16,383 bases of DNA, taken from Syntrophales bacterium (GTDB lineage Bacteria; Desulfobacterota; Syntrophia; Syntrophales; UBA2210). Shown here one piece after another: positions 8,226-14,499 of the stretch. The position numbers and the translations under genes are program-made. The notes under the pieces are model-generated. The model ran no database searches, was not told the origin of the DNA, and saw only the letters and a list, made by a program, of their open reading frames with translations. Location of the stretch: contig JAUSPK010000061.1 of the NCBI GenBank assembly GCA_030655735.1, positions 1 to 16,383 on the forward strand. The letters are read 5' to 3'. How positions within the stretch are numbered: the stretch's first letter is position 1; each line of letters begins with the position of its first letter.

Positions 8226-9631
8226 TGGTTATTCCTGGATGGTCTGCCGACCCACTCAAGGTATTTCTTTGTCGCGTAAATAAGGTCCTGGATGGTCGAG
8301 TATACCGGAAGCCCCGCCTTTCTGAACGAGGAGAAGATGGAGAGTCTGACGCGCTCCACGTCCATATTGGCCTCTGCGAACTTCGAAAGAACGGGGATTA
8401 CCGGATTGCCAACCTCTTCGGCAATCTCGATGATGGTCTGCGGGCCGCTCTCTATTTTGTCATATTGCGATACCGTGATGTAGTCTGCCGAGAAATAGGG
8501 GACGATGACGTCGATGTTTTCGTCCTGTCCCAGTGCTCTTATGGTGTGGGCCATGACGTCGAAGTCGAACCCGAAGAATCCTAGATCAACGGGATTAGTC
8601 GTGGAGGTGTTGATCGCCCTGATCTTCCGGCTTATCATCTCCTGCGTTGCCGGCTGGAGCTCCGGAAGCGACAGACCGGCGAGGGTGGCGAGGTCGGTGA
8701 AGGACACGGCGGCTCCCCCTCCTGCGCCGAGGAACCCGTGGCGCGGTCCGTGCGGTGTCCTCTTTGCTGCCGCCATCATGACGAAATCGAGCATCTGCTC
8801 AATGGTGTCCACCAGGACGCCCCCGTGTTGATGGATTGCGGATGACCAGATCGTGTGGTTGCTGGCGAGGGCGCCCGTATGGCTTGCCGCGGCGCGTGCC
8901 CCCTGCTGAGTGACACCTCCTTTGAGGATGACAACCGGTTTTGTGCGGGTTGCCTCCCCCAGTGCCTTCAGGAATTTCCGGGGATTCTTGATGTCTTCAA
9001 CGTAGCCCGCGATTACGCGTATCTTTTCATCGCTCGCGAAGTATGCAAGGTAGTCTTCAACGGTGATATCTATCTGGTTTCCGTAGGAGACAACCTTGTT
9101 CAGCCCTATCTCGCGGGCCATCGCCATCCCCACGAAATTGCTGGTCGTGCCACCCGACTGCCCGAAGAAGGCGACCTCTTTCGGCATATCCCCTTGGATC
9201 TCAAGTGTAAAACTGACGCGTGATTCTGCGCAATGGATGCCGACACAGTTGGGACCGACGATCCGGGTCCCCCCCCTGGCCGCCTCCCGGAGAAGCTCCG
9301 TTTCGAGTGAGCGGTTGCCCATTTCGCTGAAACCGGATGTAAAGAAATGCAGGAACTTTACCTTCTTTTGTGCCGCGGCCCTGGTAACACCCAGAGACTC
9401 CTCAACGGGTACCGACGCGATAACCAGGTCAATCCCCTCCGGCAGATCATCTATGGAGGGATAGGATTTTAAGCCGCTTATCTCTTGATACTTTGGATTG
9501 ACCGGATACAGCTTGCCCGTGTAGCCGCGCATCTGCATGATCTGAAGGTAGGGAAGCTTTCCGCTTCCCATGTTTGGTGACGCGCCGAGTACGGCGATAC
9601 TCTCAGGATAAAAAAGATTTCTCAGCCCCAT
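8222..9631 (-). CDS. CoA-binding ADP-forming acyl-CoA synthetase, alpha-subunit type
   Basis: The 469-residue protein matches the alpha part of NDP-forming acyl-CoA synthetases, which interconvert acyl-CoA, ADP and Pi with acid, ATP and CoA. It has the N-terminal CoA-binding Rossmann domain (SIAVLGASPN, 11-20; GPNCVGI, 126-132), the ligase domain with GQSGG (157-161), and the phosphohistidine region SHTGALA with likely catalytic H251. It lacks the ATP-grasp beta domain fused in some family members, and no beta-subunit gene is in the window. It would need a partner encoded elsewhere, or act as a stand-alone paralogue. The ATG at 9631 follows a GGGGGG run 4 bases upstream. It is a single-gene unit ended by the shared terminator; the substrate is not determined. 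Confidence 0.88.
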   Translation of the reverse strand: MGLRNLFYPESIAVLGASPNMGSGKLPYLQIMQMRGYTGKLYPVNPKYQEISGLKSYPSIDDLPEGIDLVIASVPVEESLGVTRAAAQKKVKFLHFFTSGFSEMGNRSLETELLREAARGGTRIVGPNCVGIHCAESRVSFTLEIQGDMPKEVAFFGQSGGTTSNFVGMAMAREIGLNKVVSYGNQIDITVEDYLAYFASDEKIRVIAGYVEDIKNPRKFLKALGEATRTKPVVILKGGVTQQGARAAASHTGALASNHTIWSSAIHQHGGVLVDTIEQMLDFVMMAAAKRTPHGPRHGFLGAGGGAAVSFTDLATLAGLSLPELQPATQEMISRKIRAINTSTTNPVDLGFFGFDFDVMAHTIRALGQDENIDVIVPYFSADYITVSQYDKIESGPQTIIEIAEEVGNPVIPVLSKFAEANMDVERVRLSIFSSFRKAGLPVYSTIQDLIYATKKYLEWVGRPSRNNH

Positions 9632-9664
9632 GAACCCCCCGTGTTTTCACTCTAATCGCGAATT

Positions 9665-9693
9665 CATCTATTACTAATGTCTCCGGTAGTCAA
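9665..9693 (-). promoter_or_regulatory. Weak candidate promoter for the CoA-binding protein
   Basis: On the minus strand TTGACT (9693-9688, 5 of 6) and TAGATG (9670-9665, 3 of 6) are 17 bases apart. It lies about 35 bases from a divergent plus-strand promoter. The weak -10 makes this tentative. Confidence 0.3.
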
Positions 9694-9726
9694 CCAAAAA
9701 ATACGAACGAGCGGGAAATTTCGCTG

Positions 9727-9754
9727 TTGACAAACCTTCATAAATGTACACAAT
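9727..9754 (+). promoter_or_regulatory. Candidate sigma-70 promoter for the DUF2007-type gene
   Basis: A perfect TTGACA (9727-9732) is followed after 16 bases by CACAAT (9749-9754, 4 of 6). The resulting leader is about 110 bases, and contains a possible 23-codon open frame (ATG 9782 to TGA 9853). Confidence 0.4.
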
Positions 9755-9871
9755 CTAACCCGTTGGTCGGAAGAAGACGGGATGGCGGAGGCGCCGCGCT
9801 TTCAATGGGTTGGCGACAGGTTGGTGGAGAGGGGAGGCCGCATCCTTCCTTGAGAGAGATGGTGTGATGAC

Positions 9872-10120
9872 ATGGAAGATGAAAAGTGGGAAGTTGCCCA
9901 TGTGGCAGCGGGGATGATAGATGCGAATATCGTAGCCGGGAGGCTTGAAACCGATGGCATCCCGGTGAAACTCAAATACGAGGCGGTGGGTGTTCTCTAT
10001 GGTCTGACCGTTGATGGCCTCGGTGAGGTCAAGGTACTGGTGCCGGCGGGGTATATGGAGAAGGCGCTGGAGGCACTCGCACATCATTATGAAGAGGCTG
10101 ATATCGTAACGGATCTTTAG
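9872..10120 (+). CDS. Small DUF2007-type putative signal-transducing protein
   Basis: The 82-residue soluble protein has the look of DUF2007: an opening in which the protein handles 'ANIVAGRLETDGIPV' (residues about 18-32), then a hydrophobic strand and a 'VKVLVPAGYMEKALEAL' segment (about 53-69). The family is called signal-transducing in databases, but I know of no proven role. The ATG at 9872 has GGTG 7 bases upstream; no in-frame alternative is close. It is transcribed alone, and its stop overlaps by 4 bases (TTAG) the stop of the convergent radical SAM gene. Family assignment rests on pattern recognition. Confidence 0.75.
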   Translation: MEDEKWEVAHVAAGMIDANIVAGRLETDGIPVKLKYEAVGVLYGLTVDGLGEVKVLVPAGYMEKALEALAHHYEEADIVTDL

Positions 10121-11145
10121 ATATTGTCGCTGTCGCTTTTATAGATGCCGTCCAGCGGGGTCTTGCACGCGGGGCACTTCGAGTCCCTCAGGTCTATATC
10201 CTCTACATTGAATCCGCATCTTTTTATCAAGAGTCTTCCACAGTTGGAACAGTAGGTGTTTTCTCTCTCGTCGCCCGGGACGTTGCCGGCGTAGACATAC
10301 TTAAGTCCGGCCTCCCTTCCTATCTCCAACGCCATATGTATCGTTGCCAGTGGGGTCGGGGGGAAGTTCTGCATCCGGTACTGTGGATGGAAACGGCTGA
10401 TGTGCCACGGGGTCTCAGGGCCGAGGGAATGGATATACCAGGCGATATCCCTCAGTTCTTCCTTGTCGTCGTTCAGGGTCGGCATGATGAGGGTGGTTAC
10501 CTCCACCCAGATGCCGAGATCCTTCATTCTTCTCAGGCTATCCAGGACCGGCTGAAGCTTCCCGCCGCAGTATTTCTCATAGAACTTGTTGCGAAATGAC
10601 TTGAGGTCGACGTTTGCGGCGTCGAGGCAGGATGAGGCCGCCCCAAGCGCCTCGCCGGTCATGAAGCCGTTGGTGACAAAGATGTTCTTGATACCTTTTT
10701 TATGTGCCATCCTTCCTATATCCAGGGCGTATTCGAGGAATATCGTCGGTTCGGTATAGGTGTACGCAATGGTCTTTGACCCCGTTCTCAGGGCCTTTTC
10801 TATGATCTCCTCCGGCATTGAGCTGCGCCCGATGATTTTTCCTTCACCGTGCGGTATCTGTGATATGTCGTGATTCTGACAGAATTCGCAACGAAAATTG
10901 CACCCGACGGTGGCTATGGAGTAGGATTTTGAACCCGGATAGACGTGAAAGAGGGGTTTCTTCTCAATGGGGTCTACGCTCTCCGCTATCGATATCCCGT
11001 GTACCAGCGTGTACAGCGTCCCGTTCCGGTTCTCCCGAACCCCGCAGATGCCGAATCTCGATGGGGCTATCCTGCACCGGTGGGCGCAGAGATTACACCG
11101 GACATAGTGGTCGTCCAGTTTTTCATAGAGGATCGCCTCTTTCAT
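10117..11145 (-). CDS. amrS: AmmeMemoRadiSam-system radical SAM enzyme (AmrS-like)
   Basis: This is a radical SAM protein of the group related to pyruvate formate-lyase activating enzyme. The 342-residue protein carries the 4Fe-4S motif CxxxCxxC at C82, C86 and C89 (GCNFRCEFCQN). It also has an N-terminal Cys set (CNLCAHRC, 17-24; C34) and a C-terminal CSNC...CPAC pair that probably binds a metal. This arrangement is typical of the enzyme usually found with AMMECR1 and Memo genes, neither of which is in the window. The start at 11145 has a perfect AAGGAGG 8 bases upstream and overlaps the methyltransferase stop by 4 bases (ATGA), so translation is coupled. The physiological substrate of the family is uncertain. 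Confidence 0.87.
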   Translation of the reverse strand: MKEAILYEKLDDHYVRCNLCAHRCRIAPSRFGICGVRENRNGTLYTLVHGISIAESVDPIEKKPLFHVYPGSKSYSIATVGCNFRCEFCQNHDISQIPHGEGKIIGRSSMPEEIIEKALRTGSKTIAYTYTEPTIFLEYALDIGRMAHKKGIKNIFVTNGFMTGEALGAASSCLDAANVDLKSFRNKFYEKYCGGKLQPVLDSLRRMKDLGIWVEVTTLIMPTLNDDKEELRDIAWYIHSLGPETPWHISRFHPQYRMQNFPPTPLATIHMALEIGREAGLKYVYAGNVPGDERENTYCSNCGRLLIKRCGFNVEDIDLRDSKCPACKTPLDGIYKSDSDNI

Positions 11146-11876
11146 CGGCTTGTCCTCCTTCGTGCGGCACCGGGGGCGGGATACCTGCTCGCCGTTTTTG
11201 TCTCCGCCTGTTTTCCGAGGGGATCCTGAACGGTCATGAGGGTGTAAACAACCGGGAATGAAAGTCCTATAAATGAACCAAAGGGATTATTGACAACGGG
11301 GGTCTTCTCTTCGACAGAAGCCGCGGCCGGGTACCACGTTGGCGGAAAAAAGAGGACAGACCCCCACTCTATGGCAGTATCCGGAAGCGCCGACCTGACC
11401 AGGCGGATCAGCTCGGGGATGCTTGAAGAACACTTGTTTTTGTCTGGATGCAGGGCGGCTCTTTTTTCACTCTGTATCGAGGACAAAGAATACCTGTTTA
11501 TGGTTCCGATGAATATCCTGCCGCCGCACACCCTGACCGCCTCGTGTATCATATCCCGTAGATTATGTGCCGGGTCGGGAAAGATCAGGGTGACAACATC
11601 AAACTCGTTATCGGAAAAAGGGAGATCTTCGCAGGTTCCCGGACAGAGGTCGGCTCTCTGGCCCAATCTCTTCCGTGCTATATCCAGCATCTCGTGCGAC
11701 GGATCGACACCCGTTACACTGCACCCCTTTCCCCTGAAGAAACGAAGATAATCTCCCTCCCCGCACCCCACGTCGAGCAGCCGTTCGCCATCCGCGGGTT
11801 TCAGGAGCCTCAGGATCAGATCCTTCTCGCGTCTATCTATGTAATATGTGGCTGGAGAACGTAATCCAATCGTCAT
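11142..11876 (-). CDS. Class I SAM-dependent methyltransferase
   Basis: The protein carries the SAM-binding glycine motif LLDVGCGEGDYL (residues 33-44), the acidic ribose-binding VTGVDPS (54-60) and a C-terminal half with no clear family signature. It resembles the type-11/UbiE-like group; the methyl acceptor is unknown. The frame is open up to 12095, but the first 73 residues overlap moaA and look non-coding. The start taken is ATG at 11876, with GAGGGG 7 bases upstream, giving 244 residues. It lies 49 bases downstream of moaA and overlaps amrS by 4 bases, so the three genes form an operon. The context might hint at a cofactor or radical-enzyme maturation role, but that is inference. Confidence 0.85.
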   Translation of the reverse strand: MTIGLRSPATYYIDRREKDLILRLLKPADGERLLDVGCGEGDYLRFFRGKGCSVTGVDPSHEMLDIARKRLGQRADLCPGTCEDLPFSDNEFDVVTLIFPDPAHNLRDMIHEAVRVCGGRIFIGTINRYSLSSIQSEKRAALHPDKNKCSSSIPELIRLVRSALPDTAIEWGSVLFFPPTWYPAAASVEEKTPVVNNPFGSFIGLSFPVVYTLMTVQDPLGKQAETKTASRYPAPGAARRRTSR

Positions 11877-11925
11877 ACGATTACCCCTCGCTTTTACCCA
11901 AACATACCGTTGACAGGTTTTCTCT

Positions 11926-12924
11926 CTACCCGCCGATTGAAGACATGTTCGTTGCGCATTTTCTTCTGTGCCCTTGGTGGCAGTCTGTCTTGTAACTGTC
12001 GGGTTTTCTGCCGATAAGGTCTCGTATGAGGGCCTCCAGTTCGGAATCGGTGCACCCGTCACGCAGGGGCGCCTTGAGATCAACCGTCGGCTCATCGGCG
12101 AGGAGGCATGCCCTCAGGTGTCCGTCGGCCGTCAGACGTAGCCTGTTGCAGGAGCTGCAGAATCCGTGGCTCATGGCACTGATGAAGCCGATCTTTCCCT
12201 GTGCTCCCTCCAGTGTGTACAGACGTGCCGGACCGTCCATTCTGTCCCGACGAGTCTGGACTACCGGCTCCATGGGGGCGAAGCCGCTGATACGCCGCAT
12301 AACCTCGTCATTGGAGAGGTAACCCAGGTCGTTGTCCAGGGCCGCCTCGCCTATCGGCATGAATTCGATGAACCGTACCTGATAGGGCCTGTCTATGGTA
12401 AGTCTCGCAAAATCGAGTATCTCGTCGTCGTTGAACCCCTGTATTGCCACCACGTTGATCTTGATGGGCGAGAATCCCGTACTGTATGCCTTCCGTATCC
12501 CTCCGATCACACTGCCTAAGTCTCCCCCTCTGGTTATATCCCCGTATCTTTCGGGAACAAGGGAGTCAAGGCTTATATTGATCCTCCGTATACCCGCATC
12601 AAATATCGCCTCGGCGCAGTCTTCAAGGAGCACCCCGTTTGTTGTCAGACTGATGTCCCGCAGGCCCTCCACCTTCTTGAGGGATGAGAGGAAGTCTATG
12701 GCCCCGCGCCGTACCAGGGGTTCTCCTCCGGTCACGCGAACCTTGGTGATGCCGGTCTTGACCGCAACGGTCACGATCCTCAACATCTCTTCATATCTGA
12801 GGATGTCCTGATGACCGATAAAAGACATGCCTTCCTTCGGCATGCAGTACACGCAGCGCAGGTTGCATCGGTCGGTGATCGATATTCTCAGGTAATTGAT
12901 TTCTCTGTTATGCTTATCTATCAT
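11926..12924 (-). CDS. moaA: GTP 3',8-cyclase MoaA (molybdenum cofactor synthesis)
   Basis: MoaA is the radical SAM enzyme that, with MoaC, starts molybdopterin synthesis by converting GTP to the cyclic pyranopterin precursor. The 332-residue protein has the radical SAM cluster C20, C24, C27 (CNLRCVYC), the GGEPL motif (about residues 70-74), and the second cluster in CSSCNRLRL...LRAC (C256, C259, C273). It ends in the diagnostic GG pair (SSIGG). The 20 residues before the end are Cys- and His-rich (DCHQGHRRKC), which is unusual. The start taken is ATG 12924, with AAGGA 8 bases upstream; the frame is open to 13053 but the extra residues do not look like MoaA. It heads the operon with the methyltransferase and amrS, and its leader is highly structured. 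Confidence 0.96.
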   Translation of the reverse strand: MIDKHNREINYLRISITDRCNLRCVYCMPKEGMSFIGHQDILRYEEMLRIVTVAVKTGITKVRVTGGEPLVRRGAIDFLSSLKKVEGLRDISLTTNGVLLEDCAEAIFDAGIRRINISLDSLVPERYGDITRGGDLGSVIGGIRKAYSTGFSPIKINVVAIQGFNDDEILDFARLTIDRPYQVRFIEFMPIGEAALDNDLGYLSNDEVMRRISGFAPMEPVVQTRRDRMDGPARLYTLEGAQGKIGFISAMSHGFCSSCNRLRLTADGHLRACLLADEPTVDLKAPLRDGCTDSELEALIRDLIGRKPDSYKTDCHQGHRRKCATNMSSIGG

Positions 12925-12932
12925 ATGCGATA

Positions 12933-12957
12933 TCCTTGGCGATTCCCGTTGCCAGGA
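12933..12957 (-). promoter_or_regulatory. Hairpin covering the moaA ribosome binding site
   Basis: In the minus-strand RNA, UCCUGGC (12957-12951) pairs with GCCAAGGA (12940-12933) as a 7-bp stem with one bulged A and a 10-base loop. The paired AAGGA is the moaA Shine-Dalgarno. The fold would block ribosome entry unless opened. This is a hand-drawn fold, not a computed one. Confidence 0.5.
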
Positions 12958-13029
12958 AAGGGGACAATCCGTTCCATCCGCAAAAACCCCCTGTATGACC
13001 GCCGAACGTGAAATGTGAAGGCCTTTTCT

Positions 13030-13102
13030 AACACAATCGGGTATGCATAACAAGATATCCGCACACCCGATCCGAGGGCGTGCAGACCATCCCGATTGTG
13101 TT
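13030..13102 (-). ncRNA. Structured moaA leader element (candidate cis-regulatory RNA)
   Basis: A perfect 12-bp inverted repeat, AACACAATCGGG and CCCGATTGTGTT (13030-13041, 13091-13102), encloses 49 bases. In the minus-strand RNA, an inner hairpin UCUGCACGCCC / GGGUGUGCGGA adds 11 more pairs around a 7-base loop. Two of its pairs are G-U in the minus-strand RNA and would be mismatches in a plus-strand RNA, so the fold belongs to the moaA transcript. It lies about 100 bases upstream of the moaA start. It does not show the conserved segments I know from the Moco RNA motif. Function is unknown. Confidence 0.5.
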
Positions 13103-13286
13103 GTCCCCCCATCAACTTACCGTGCCGATTTGAGGGAAAGTGCGGAGGGGCAATCCCCTTTTCCTTTCTACCATATTTTTGTGGGGCGGCGCGATTTCTT
13201 TTGATCCTGTTATGTGGTAGAAGATTTTTGCGGATGCACCTTCTGGTCTCATGGACACTCCGTGGTGGACGAGCGATGCCGGGGAT

Positions 13287-14180
13287 ATGAAATATATGGT
13301 TCGAACGATAACGATACTGTCTGTCGGTATAATCTCGATATCCTTTGCGGCTATATTCGTCAGATTCTGTGACGATGTGCCGGCGATTATGATAGCCGCG
13401 TACCGGCTGGGCGTTGCGTCTATTATCCTGCTCGTATTCTCGAGAATACGAGGTGTCTCTTTCAGGATACCAAGAAAAGACCTGCTTCTTTCGATTGCCG
13501 GGGGCGTGTTTCTGGGGCTGCATTTCATATTCTGGATAACGTCACTGAAATATACGTCGGTTGCGAGCAGCGTGGTCCTTGTCACCACCAATCCCATCTT
13601 TGTAGGTATCTTCTCCTATTTCATTCTGAAGGAGAGACAGCACAGGGAGATTATAGTCGGGACGATTCTGTGCCTCATCGGAAGTGTCGTGATCGCGGCA
13701 GGAGACAGCGGGATTCACTCCCTGATCCTGCTTGATGAAAAGGCGCTGGTGGGGGATGTCTTTGCGTTGGTTGGGGCGGTGATGGCGAGTGCCTATCTGC
13801 TCACGGGGAGCAGGGTTAGGGAGAGTCTCGACATACTGACCTATATAACCATCGTGTATACGACGAGTGCTATTTTCCTGGCCGGGGTATCTCTTCTCAT
13901 GGGTATCTCTTTCACCGGGTACCGATCCTCTTCCTATATGTACATGATCCTTCTGGCTGTTATCCCGCAGCTCGTGGGACACACATCCATCAATTGGGCG
14001 CTGAAACACCTGAGGGCGGGGATGATCGCGATATCGATCCTCGGGGAGGCGATCGGGGCTACGATCCTCGCGTATCTCTTCTTCGGGGAAACGGTGAGTA
14101 CCCCTCAGATAGCTGGGATGGCGCTCATATTCACCGCCATTATCATAGCGTCGAGGAAGGGTAAAAAAATACAGGGTTGA
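13287..14180 (+). CDS. EamA/DMT-family transporter
   Basis: The protein is strongly hydrophobic, with about ten predicted transmembrane segments arranged as two EamA repeats. The second half has 'GHTSINWALKHL' (about residues 231-242 from this start), typical of the drug/metabolite transporter superfamily. It probably exports a metabolite or small molecule from the cytoplasm; the substrate is not inferable. Start choice is unsure. ATG at 13287 (297 residues) begins just before the first hydrophobic segment; ATG 13296 has GGGGA 10 bases upstream. An in-frame ATG at 13251 would add a polar 12-residue stretch (DTPWWTSDAGD) with no ribosome binding site. It is alone on the plus strand, divergent from moaA and convergent with the selenoprotein gene. 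Confidence 0.85.
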   Translation: MKYMVRTITILSVGIISISFAAIFVRFCDDVPAIMIAAYRLGVASIILLVFSRIRGVSFRIPRKDLLLSIAGGVFLGLHFIFWITSLKYTSVASSVVLVTTNPIFVGIFSYFILKERQHREIIVGTILCLIGSVVIAAGDSGIHSLILLDEKALVGDVFALVGAVMASAYLLTGSRVRESLDILTYITIVYTTSAIFLAGVSLLMGISFTGYRSSSYMYMILLAVIPQLVGHTSINWALKHLRAGMIAISILGEAIGATILAYLFFGETVSTPQIAGMALIFTAIIIASRKGKKIQG

Positions 14181-14208
14181 CAGAGATCTTTTTCACCTTT
14201 CCGATTCC

Positions 14209-14231
14209 GGTCCAAGTACCGCTCCCGGACC
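14209..14231. other. Short inverted repeat between convergent genes
   Basis: GGTCC (14209-14213) and GGACC (14227-14231) form a 5-bp stem with a 13-base loop, between the transporter stop (14180) and the stop of the minus-strand selenoprotein candidate (14258). It has no T-run on either side, so intrinsic termination is doubtful. Nothing else was seen in this gap. Confidence 0.25.
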
Positions 14232-14257
14232 CGTTCTGTGTGTGGCCTCTTATTATA

Positions 14258-14413
14258 TTACCCCTTCGTATCGGATCTGTCGTTCGGGTCTTTTTTGTCT
14301 GCCACCTGGCAGGACTGGTTCATTCAGGTGGGAACTCCCATCTTCGGCAGGATGTAGGATTGAAGGACAAACCAGGCGACAACAATCCCCAGTATGATCA
14401 GTATGTCTTGCAT
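14258..14413 (-). CDS. Small membrane-anchored selenoprotein (in-frame UGA read as selenocysteine)
   Basis: The minus-strand frame starts at ATG 14413 and reads 29 residues, meets TGA (14326-14324), and continues 21 residues to TAA at 14260-14258. The total is 51 residues if UGA is decoded as Sec30. The first part is one hydrophobic segment (about 4-22) ending in ILPKMGVPT. Sec30 is followed by MNQSC (Cys35), then a charged tail (ADKKDPNDRSDTKG). This suggests a membrane-tethered redox protein with a Sec-x4-Cys pair. A hairpin fitting a bacterial SECIS starts right after the UGA. A GAGAG-type ribosome binding site lies 7-8 bases upstream. It is 86 bases after the 4Fe-4S gene, probably in one operon. 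I think such small 'GVPT-Sec' proteins recur in deltaproteobacteria, but could not check. If UGA is a stop, it is a 29-residue membrane peptide. Confidence 0.75.
14297..14326 (-). promoter_or_regulatory. Candidate bacterial SECIS element with its UGA
   Basis: After the UGA (14326-14324), GU-C-CUGCC (14315-14308) pairs with GGCAGAC (14303-14297). This gives a 7-bp stem with one bulged C and an AGGU apical loop (14307-14304). The loop begins 16 bases after the UGA and has G at its second position. These match the known features of bacterial SECIS elements, which bind SelB: the E. coli fdhF hairpin also has a loop opening AGGU about 18 bases after its UGA, with a bulged U. The bulged base here is C instead. 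The stem was drawn by hand. Confidence 0.65.
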
Positions 14414-14445
14414 AACGTCACTCTCTTTCTAATAGTTTTTAACGA

Positions 14446-14497
14446 TACGTCGGGGTCTTCTCACGCGTGTCATCACCGTACGGACCCCCGATACGTA
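14446..14497 (-). other. Intercistronic stem-loop
   Basis: TACGT and ACGTA (14446-14450, 14493-14497) with GGGGTC and GACCCC (14452-14457, 14483-14488) form an 11-pair stem with a small internal loop around a 25-base loop that contains the palindrome CACGCGTG. It lies between the 4Fe-4S gene and the selenoprotein gene. There is no T-run, so it is more likely to affect message processing or stability than to terminate. Confidence 0.4.
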
Positions 14498-14499
14498 CA

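Noticed and set aside
11877..12095. N-terminal extension of the methyltransferase into moaA
   Set aside because: It would overlap moaA by about 170 bases and has no domain; ATG 11876 has GAGGGG 7 bases upstream.
12925..13053. N-terminal extension of moaA from 13053
   Set aside because: The added 43 residues do not resemble MoaA, overlap the SD-hairpin region, and a good ribosome binding site supports ATG 12924.
13146..13162. Plus-strand terminator AGGGG-CAAT-CCCCT followed by TTT
   Set aside because: The stem is only 5 bp with a short T-run, and no plus-strand gene ends just before it.
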